A stretch of DNA of 9,614 nucleotides from NCBI GenBank assembly GCA_945918815.1, contig CAMEIU010000080.1, positions 1 to 9,614 on the forward strand. Direction: 5' to 3'. The stretch comes from an uncultured Clostridia bacterium. Its GTDB lineage: Bacteria; Bacillota; Clostridia; Oscillospirales; Oscillospiraceae. Numbering within the stretch: position 1 is the first letter of the stretch; each line of letters begins with the position of its first letter. A model generated the notes under the pieces. It was not told where the DNA came from. It saw only the letters and a program-made list of their open reading frames with translations, and did not search any database. The position numbers and the translations under genes were made by a program. Below, one piece after another: positions 1-4,259 of this stretch.

Positions 1-97
1 CCTTCGGGCAATTCACCTTCCCGCGCCCTACATGGGCGATACATCACATCGGCAAGTCCCAATCTATCATGCTATCCGCAAATCAAGCTGCATTCTA

Positions 98-140
98 AAG
101 CATCCCCGCCCGAGACCGATGGTCCCAGGCGGGGATGCTT
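98..140. terminator. Long perfect hairpin, probable bidirectional terminator
   Basis: AAGCATCCCCGCC (98-110) is the exact reverse complement of GGCGGGGATGCTT (128-140), a 13-bp stem. The 17-base loop can fold further through GACC/GGTC (114-117 with 121-124). The T-tract is short on both sides (CTTCTTA on plus, CTTTAGA on minus), so termination strength is uncertain. It probably ends a gene lying to the left of the window, but that gene is not visible. Confidence 0.55.
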
Positions 141-205
141 CTTACAATCGTACCCGCTCCTTGTTCTGTTATTATGATACCATAAAATCAGGCGGCAAAC
201 AAGAC

Positions 206-233
206 TTGTTGTTCCGGCAGCTTGCGGTATAAT
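206..233 (+). promoter_or_regulatory. Sigma-A type promoter of the 257-1257 operon
   Basis: A perfect -10 box TATAAT lies at 228-233, with a weak -35 TTGTTG at 206-211 (16-base spacer). It is 23 bases before the start codon at 257. A purine-rich ribosome site, AAGGGGGA (243-250), follows with a 6-base spacer to the ATG. Confidence 0.6.
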
Positions 234-256
234 AGAGGGCAGAAGGGGGAAGACCC

Positions 257-808
257 ATGATTTACTACCACTGCTCACCCACAGCAGGCCTGACTGTGCT
301 GGAGCCAAGGCGGCCGGAGGCTTTTGACAAGCCGCGCCGCGTCTATTTGACCACGTCCCTGCCCATGGCGCTGCTGTACGGCGTCCGCAATTTTGAGTAT
401 ACCTATGGCTACACCCGGGACGGCCGGATCTATTACGAGGAATATTTCCCAGACGCCCTGCGGATTCTCTACCGGGGGAAGCAGGCCAGTCTCTACCAAT
501 GCGCCCCGGAGCAGGTCGAGACCACCCGGATCCCCAACGAGGCCGCCTCCCAGCTGCCGGTGCCCATTCTCCGGGAGACGCCGGTGCCGGACGTCTATGA
601 AGCCCTGCTGGAGCAGGAGCGGCTGGGCGCGTTGATCATCCGCCGCTATGAGGCGCTGCCGCCAAAAATGCTGGACTGGATTCGCCGGGCGGAGGCCGAC
701 GAAATCCGGCAGCGGGACCTGCTGCACACCGGCGGCCCCATGGCCGCATACATGAAACGCCACTATCCGGAGAGCTGGGCCATGGCGGAACGGGAGGAAG
801 AAACATGA
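257..808 (+). CDS. Unrecognised 183-residue protein, possible ADP-ribosyltransferase-like fold
   Basis: I cannot name this family. The start is supported by AAGGGGGA six bases upstream and a promoter just before it. No signal peptide or membrane segment is visible, so it is probably cytosolic. The first 80 residues have a pattern reminiscent of ADP-ribosyltransferase-like folds (Arr, KptA, DUF3990): YYHCS with His5 on a first strand, a gap ending in EP, then VYLTTSLPMALLYG with Tyr30 and a following helix, then a strand GRIYYEEYFP with Glu61/Glu62. This is pattern reading, not a proven homology. The C-terminal half is charged and helical, with a conserved-looking stretch around PKMLDWIRRAEADEIR. 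Its stop overlaps the start of the next gene (ATGA at 805-808), so the two are translationally coupled and may share a physiological role. It could equally be a lineage-specific protein of unrelated fold. Confidence 0.8.
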   Translation: MIYYHCSPTAGLTVLEPRRPEAFDKPRRVYLTTSLPMALLYGVRNFEYTYGYTRDGRIYYEEYFPDALRILYRGKQASLYQCAPEQVETTRIPNEAASQLPVPILRETPVPDVYEALLEQERLGALIIRRYEALPPKMLDWIRRAEADEIRQRDLLHTGGPMAAYMKRHYPESWAMAEREEET

Positions 809-1257
809 CGGATTATCAGGAACTGAACCGGCAGCTTGGGTCTTTGATCGACGGCGTGCCCCATAAAATTGCCAATCTCGCCAACGTGGCGGCCCTGCTC
901 TACCACACGCTGAAGGATCTGAACTGGGCGGGCTTCTATCTCTTGGAGCAGGACAGGCTGATTCTAGGGCCGTTCCAGGGGAAACCGGCCTGCATTGAGA
1001 TCCCTCTGGGCCGCGGCGTCTGCGGCACGGCGGCGGCCCAGGACCGGACCCAGCTGGTGCCCGACGTCCACCGGTTCCCCGGCCACATCGCCTGCGACGG
1101 CGCGTCCAATTCGGAGCTGGTCATTCCCATCCACGCAAACGGCCGCGTCGCCGCCGTCCTGGACCTGGACAGCCCCAAACCGGCCCGCTTCACCGAAGAA
1201 GACCAATCCGGCCTGGAGGCATTCGCCCGAATCCTGGAACCGGTGTTTCTTCTCTAA
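805..1257 (+). CDS. msrC: Free methionine-(R)-sulfoxide reductase (fRMsr, GAF domain)
   Basis: The 150-residue protein is a single GAF domain of the YebR/fRMsr family, which reduces free L-methionine-(R)-sulfoxide in the cytosol with electrons from thioredoxin. Diagnostic stretches are NWAGFYLL (40-47), LGPFQGKPACIEIPLGRGVC (54-73), DVHRFPGHIACDGASNSE (87-104) and VLDLDSP (118-124). The three cysteines used by the E. coli enzyme (Cys84, Cys94, Cys118) align with Cys63, Cys73 and Cys97 with identical spacing, so activity is expected. Residues 63 (resolving), 73 and 97 (catalytic) are assigned by this alignment from memory. The N-terminus is shorter than in E. coli, which is common. The ATG overlaps the upstream stop and has its own ribosome site GGAGG at 793-797. 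It is the second gene of a two-gene operon; no regulator of oxidative stress is next to it. Length and motifs make this assignment firm. Confidence 0.95.
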   Translation: MTDYQELNRQLGSLIDGVPHKIANLANVAALLYHTLKDLNWAGFYLLEQDRLILGPFQGKPACIEIPLGRGVCGTAAAQDRTQLVPDVHRFPGHIACDGASNSELVIPIHANGRVAAVLDLDSPKPARFTEEDQSGLEAFARILEPVFLL

Positions 1258-1276
1258 CGCACTCTCATGCCCCCTC

Positions 1277-1430
1277 TGTAGGGGCGGCCATCAGCCGCCC
1301 GCATGGGGCTGGGGGTATCTGCCATAATCCACTGCTGTAGGGCACAGCCACTGGACGTGCCGCATGGAGGCAGGCGGCTGCGTGCTGTAACCGGCTGCCA
1401 AATGGCGCGTCGAGTCGCCGCGCCCTACAG
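1277..1430. repeat. Cluster of three short palindromic extragenic repeats (TGTAGGG family)
   Basis: Three related units lie side by side. Unit 1 (1277-1310, plus) starts TGTAGGGGCGGCC and has the stem GGGCGGC/GCCGCCC (1282-1288 with 1294-1300). Unit 2 (1336-1370, plus) starts TGTAGGGCAC and has GGCAC/GTGCC (1341-1345 with 1357-1361), ending CGCATGGAGG much like GCATGGGG in unit 1. Unit 3 is inverted (1401-1430), reading TGTAGGGCGCGG on the minus strand, with GGCGCG/CGCGCC (1404-1409 with 1419-1424). Twelve bases of unit 3 (1418-1429) recur exactly at 21-32. A further copy is at 4056-4086. They resemble dispersed REP-like elements; function is unknown. Confidence 0.6.
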
Positions 1431-1539
1431 TGGAGCTTGGAGGCGCTGATTCCGGGCTCCCTTGCCTGACAGGACGATCCGCAGCTTCCCGGAATTCCAA
1501 CGTAACGCGGAAAATTTCTGTTCGCTTTTCGCGGGAATG

Positions 1540-1548
1540 TGCTATAAT
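1540..1548 (+). promoter_or_regulatory. Extended -10 promoter for the M24 peptidase-EutH operon
   Basis: TGCTATAAT at 1540-1548 is a perfect extended -10 element (TGn before TATAAT). The -35 region is poor (TTCGCT at 1521-1526, 16-base spacer), which an extended -10 can tolerate. Transcription from here would give a leader of roughly 65 bases before the ATG at 1621. No riboswitch-like structure is evident in that leader. Confidence 0.65.
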
Positions 1549-1606
1549 TGGGGCACATCAGACAGGAAGGATATTCGCTTCCACTACGAGAAGTGGTACA
1601 GCACAC

Positions 1607-1613
1607 AAGGAGG
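1607..1613 (+). promoter_or_regulatory. Strong ribosome binding site that fixes the M24 start
   Basis: AAGGAGG at 1607-1613 is a near-ideal Shine-Dalgarno sequence, 7 bases before ATG 1621. It decides the start: the same frame is open back to 1462, but that upstream part would lie before and across the promoter and has no ribosome site. Confidence 0.85.
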
Positions 1614-1620
1614 AAACCCC

Positions 1621-2865
1621 ATGAAAAAAGAATTCCATATGGGCAACCGCACCCGGTTTTATGAATCCATGGAGAACAACACCCTGTTGGCCCTGTTCGC
1701 CGGTGTGGAGCTGCGCAAGACCAACGATGAATACTACCCCTTTTTCGCCGACCGGGATTTTGTGTACATGACCGGCATCGAGCAAAAGAACTCCATCCTG
1801 CTGGCCGGAAAGGATTCCGGCGGCAAGGTCTGGGAGCGGCTGTATATTCTGCCCAGCGACCCCATAGCGGAGCGGTGGACCGGCCGCCGTCTGAAGGCCC
1901 AGGAGGCGGAGGCTCTCTCCGGCATCGGCGACATCCGCCGGACGGATTCCTTTGAGACGGAGTTCCACCGGCTGGCCACCGAAGGGTCCTACGGCGGCCT
2001 GTACCTGGACCTGTTCCGCATGAGCCCGGCGGATGTGGACAAGCCCTCCCACAGTTTCCTGAAGCAGGCCCGGTCGGAGTATCCCTATCTGCGGATTTTA
2101 AACGCCAACACACCCATCCGGCAGATGCGCACCATCAAACAGCCGGAGGAGATTGCCGCCACGCGGCAGGCGGAGGAAATCACCAAGGCCGGTATCCTTG
2201 CCATGATGCGCGCCTCCGAGCCCGGCATGTGGGAGTATCAGTACAAGGCCGAGTTTGACCGGGCCTTGGGTCAGTTCGGGCCCCAGGGTCCCGGATTCCC
2301 CTCCATCATCTCCGCAGGCGCCAACAATTTCTGCATCCACTACTATTCCTACACCGGCCAGGCCCAGGACGGCGACATGGTCCTCAACGACGTGGGCGCC
2401 CAGTTTGACAACCACATCACCGACGTATCCCGGGGCTGGCCCTGCAACGGCCGGTTCACGGACCGCCAGCGGCTGCTGTACGAATGCGCCCTGGCCACCT
2501 CCAACCACATGTTCTCCATCATCCGGCCCGGCATGAAAATGGCCGACGTGGACCGCACCATCCGCAGCTACAACGCCCAGCTGCTCAAGGATGCCGGAGT
2601 GCTGAAATCCGTGGACGAGATCGGCACCTACATGTGGCACGGCGGCGCCCACCATGTGGGCTACGACGTCCACGACGCCATCGCCACGCCGGAGATTCTG
2701 GCCCCGAACATGATCTTCTGCGTGGACGTGGGCATCTACCATGAGGAATGGGGCATCGGCTTCCGGGTGGAGGACAACTGCCTGGTGACGGAGGACGGCT
2801 GTGAAAACCTGTCCGCCGGGATCCCCAGAACCATTTCCGACATTGAGGATATCATGGGCAGATGA
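1621..2865 (+). CDS. M24 family metallopeptidase (Xaa-Pro aminopeptidase/prolidase type)
   Basis: The 414-residue protein has an aminopeptidase-P-like N-terminal domain (about 1-165; note YYPFFADRDFVYMTG at 38-52) and a C-terminal pita-bread M24 domain (about 175-400). It should cleave peptides with proline in the second position in the cytosol, using two metal ions. By alignment with E. coli aminopeptidase P, the ligands are Asp257 (LNDVG), Asp268 (ITDVSRGWP), His344 (HGGAHHVGYDVHD) and Glu384 (GFRVEDN); His340 and His351 match the catalytic histidines. The fifth ligand, Glu in the usual VEPGxY motif, is replaced: this protein reads CVDVGIY with Asp369. The change may be a subfamily trait and could alter metal use or substrate, so exact specificity is open. 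There is no signal peptide. The start is set by a strong ribosome site. The stop overlaps the EutH start (ATGA at 2862-2865), so the two are one operon. Confidence 0.9.
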   Translation: MKKEFHMGNRTRFYESMENNTLLALFAGVELRKTNDEYYPFFADRDFVYMTGIEQKNSILLAGKDSGGKVWERLYILPSDPIAERWTGRRLKAQEAEALSGIGDIRRTDSFETEFHRLATEGSYGGLYLDLFRMSPADVDKPSHSFLKQARSEYPYLRILNANTPIRQMRTIKQPEEIAATRQAEEITKAGILAMMRASEPGMWEYQYKAEFDRALGQFGPQGPGFPSIISAGANNFCIHYYSYTGQAQDGDMVLNDVGAQFDNHITDVSRGWPCNGRFTDRQRLLYECALATSNHMFSIIRPGMKMADVDRTIRSYNAQLLKDAGVLKSVDEIGTYMWHGGAHHVGYDVHDAIATPEILAPNMIFCVDVGIYHEEWGIGFRVEDNCLVTEDGCENLSAGIPRTISDIEDIMGR

Positions 2866-3947
2866 ACCAAGCGATCATGATATGCATGGCCGTGGGCGCG
2901 CTGCTGGGCGGAATCGACCGGATTCTCGGCAACCGCTTCGGCCTGGGAGAGAAATTTGAGGAAGGCTTCCGGCTCATGGGCTCCGTGGGCCTGTCCATGG
3001 CAGGCATCATCTGCCTGACGCCGGTGATCGCCAATGTGCTGGGCGGCGCGGTGACGAAGCTCTTTTCCGCCATCGGCGTGGACCCGGGCATGTTCGGCGG
3101 GATTCTCGCCATCGACATGGGCGGCTACCAGCTGGCCATGGGCCTGGCCCAGGATCCTCAGGTGGGCAGCTTCGCGGGCATCCTGGTGTCGGCCATCTTT
3201 GGCTGCACCGTGGTGTTCACCATCCCCGTGGGCATGGGCACCGTGGGAGAAGCTGGCAGGCCCCTGTTTTCCAAGGGCCTGCTCATGGGATTGATCGCCA
3301 TGCCCGCCGCCCTGTTTCTCGGCGGGGTCCTCTGCGGACTGGGCGTGGGACAGACCATCTGGCAGTGCCTGCCGGTGCTCGCCGTGTCGGCGCTGCTGCT
3401 GGTGGGGCTTGTAAAATGGCCGGACCGGCTGATGCGGGGCTTTTCGGCGTTCGCAAGGGTGATTCAGATTGTCTGCACCATCGGCCTGACGTTGGGCGCA
3501 ATCCAATATATGACCGGCTGGAACCTGCTGCCGGGCCTGGCGCCCATTGCGGAAGCCATGGAGGCGGTCAGCGCCATCGCCATCGTCATGCTGGGCAGCA
3601 TGCCCCTGGCAGAGCTGGTGCGGCGGCTGCTGCAAAGACCCTTCGCCTGGGTGGGCCGGAAGACCGGCCTCAACGACGTCAGCACCACCGCCATTCTGGT
3701 GGGCGCCGTCAGCGTCATGCCGGCGTTGGTGATGATGAAGGATATGGACGACCGGGGCAAGGTGGTCAACGCGGCCTTCCTGGTCTGCGCCGCCTCCACC
3801 CTGTCGGCCCACCTGGGCTTTACGGTCAGCGCCGCCCCGGAGCTGGTGACGCCCCTGCTGGCAGCCAAGCTGCTGGGCGGCCTCCTGGGGGCATCCATCG
3901 CCATGCTCTCCACCCAGCCGAAGCGCAACGCCGCAGAAGCCGCATAG
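2862..3947 (+). CDS. eutH: EutH-type ethanolamine permease
   Basis: This 361-residue, very hydrophobic protein matches EutH, the inner-membrane protein that aids ethanolamine uptake. About ten membrane segments can be read, starting at residues 3-22 and 36-60. Family-like stretches include SMAGIICLTPVIANVL, IDMGGYQLA (about 85-93), FGCTVVFTIPVGMG (about 107-120) and, near the C-terminus, ILVGAVSVMPALVMMKDMDDRGKVVN-like sequence with HLGFTVSA. It is somewhat shorter than the E. coli protein (about 408 residues). The ATG overlaps the peptidase stop and there is only a distant GAGG (2845-2848), so translation probably depends on coupling. No ammonia lyase, shell protein, aldehyde dehydrogenase or two-component eut genes are in the window. 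An isolated eutH next to a peptidase leaves the substrate uncertain: ethanolamine scavenged for lipids, or another small amine. Confidence 0.9.
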   Translation: MNQAIMICMAVGALLGGIDRILGNRFGLGEKFEEGFRLMGSVGLSMAGIICLTPVIANVLGGAVTKLFSAIGVDPGMFGGILAIDMGGYQLAMGLAQDPQVGSFAGILVSAIFGCTVVFTIPVGMGTVGEAGRPLFSKGLLMGLIAMPAALFLGGVLCGLGVGQTIWQCLPVLAVSALLLVGLVKWPDRLMRGFSAFARVIQIVCTIGLTLGAIQYMTGWNLLPGLAPIAEAMEAVSAIAIVMLGSMPLAELVRRLLQRPFAWVGRKTGLNDVSTTAILVGAVSVMPALVMMKDMDDRGKVVNAAFLVCAASTLSAHLGFTVSAAPELVTPLLAAKLLGGLLGASIAMLSTQPKRNAAEAA

Positions 3948-4055
3948 GCTTCATACGGAATACTGCCAATTGGGATTTGACGATGAATGGATAACGGATC
4001 ATTGTGGTGTCGCTTTGCGACGAATAAAAAAGATGGATGCACGATTGAACAACGT

Positions 4056-4086
4056 CGTAGGGGCGACTGCAAGGGTCGCCCCTACG
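4056..4086. repeat. Perfect palindromic copy of the GTAGGGGC repeat
   Basis: CGTAGGGGCGAC (4056-4067) is the exact reverse complement of GTCGCCCCTACG (4075-4086), with the 7-base loop TGCAAGG. It shares the GTAGGGGCG core with the units at 1277-1430, but here both ends carry the core, which makes a symmetrical hairpin. There is no T-tract, so it is more likely a mobile or REP-like extragenic repeat than a terminator. Confidence 0.6.
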
Positions 4087-4194
4087 GATCACTTGAAAGC
4101 AGGCGTTTTCAATCATTTTCCGAAGGAAAATACATTCATTCTCAATCATCAATTAGCTCTGCGCATTCCAATTTTACAAGCGGCATGAAGCAAC

Positions 4195-4240
4195 AGCGCA
4201 GGACCGCTCCGTAACCGGAGAGGTCCTGCGCTTGGTTTTA
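4195..4240. terminator. Strong hairpin terminator between eutH and the surface-protein fragment
   Basis: AGCGCAGGACC (4195-4205) pairs perfectly with GGTCCTGCGCT (4222-4232). After one mismatch the stem continues CTCCG/CGGAG (4207-4211 with 4216-4220) around a TAAC loop. On the plus strand TGGTTTTA follows, and on the minus strand GTTGCTTC follows, so it likely serves both convergent transcripts, better for the plus one. Confidence 0.75.
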
Positions 4241-4259
4241 CTCTGTGGATCAGTTTGAA

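Larger units (their letters stand above)
1..256. other. Intergenic region at left edge
   Basis: I see no convincing gene here. The small open frame at 32-232 runs through a perfect hairpin, has no ribosome site and no recognisable protein features. The stretch contains a partial copy of the TGTAGGGC repeat (12-35), a long hairpin (98-140) and the promoter of the next gene (206-233). A weaker promoter-like pair, TTGTTC at 161-166 and TAAAAT at 183-188 (16-base spacer), is also present but is not needed to explain anything. Confidence 0.6.
1258..1620. other. Intergenic region with repeat cluster and promoter
   Basis: This 363-base gap has no gene. Open frames crossing it are uninterrupted because of GC content and lack ribosome sites. 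It carries three copies of a short TGTAGGG repeat (1277-1310, 1336-1370 and, inverted, 1401-1430) and the promoter and leader of the M24 peptidase gene. No clear T-tailed terminator follows the methionine sulfoxide reductase gene; GCCCC (1269-1273) could pair with GGGGC (1281-1285), but no T-run follows. Confidence 0.6.
3948..4259. other. Intergenic region between convergent genes
   Basis: There is no supported gene in these 312 bases; small frames near 3970-4214 run through hairpins and lack ribosome sites. The stretch is richer in A and T than its surroundings, especially 4087-4190. It holds small hairpins (GTCGC-TTT-GCGAC at 4009-4021; ATTTTCC-GAA-GGAAAAT at 4115-4131), a perfect copy of the TGTAGGGGC-type palindrome (4056-4086) and the terminator hairpin at 4195-4232. 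Confidence 0.6.

Noticed and set aside
32..232. Small plus-strand open frame of 66 codons
   Set aside because: It reads through a perfect 13-bp hairpin and promoter-like sequence, with no ribosome site and no protein-like pattern.
1277..1430. Possible CRISPR array or riboswitch
   Set aside because: The units differ in orientation, spacing and sequence, with no constant repeat/spacer layout and no cas genes; no known riboswitch core is recognisable and a promoter lies downstream of the cluster.
1462..1620. N-terminal extension of the M24 peptidase to 1462
   Set aside because: The frame is open but spans the TATAAT promoter and leader; the AAGGAGG site at 1607-1613 points to ATG 1621, and the extension has no family-like sequence.
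2736..3812. Minus-strand 358-residue open frame opposite eutH
   Set aside because: It is His/Gln/Gly-rich low-complexity sequence, a typical shadow of a hydrophobic GC-rich gene; EutH on the plus strand is clear.
4056..4086. Perfect palindrome as the eutH terminator
   Set aside because: No T-run follows on either strand and its core is shared with other dispersed copies; the hairpin at 4195-4232 is a better terminator.
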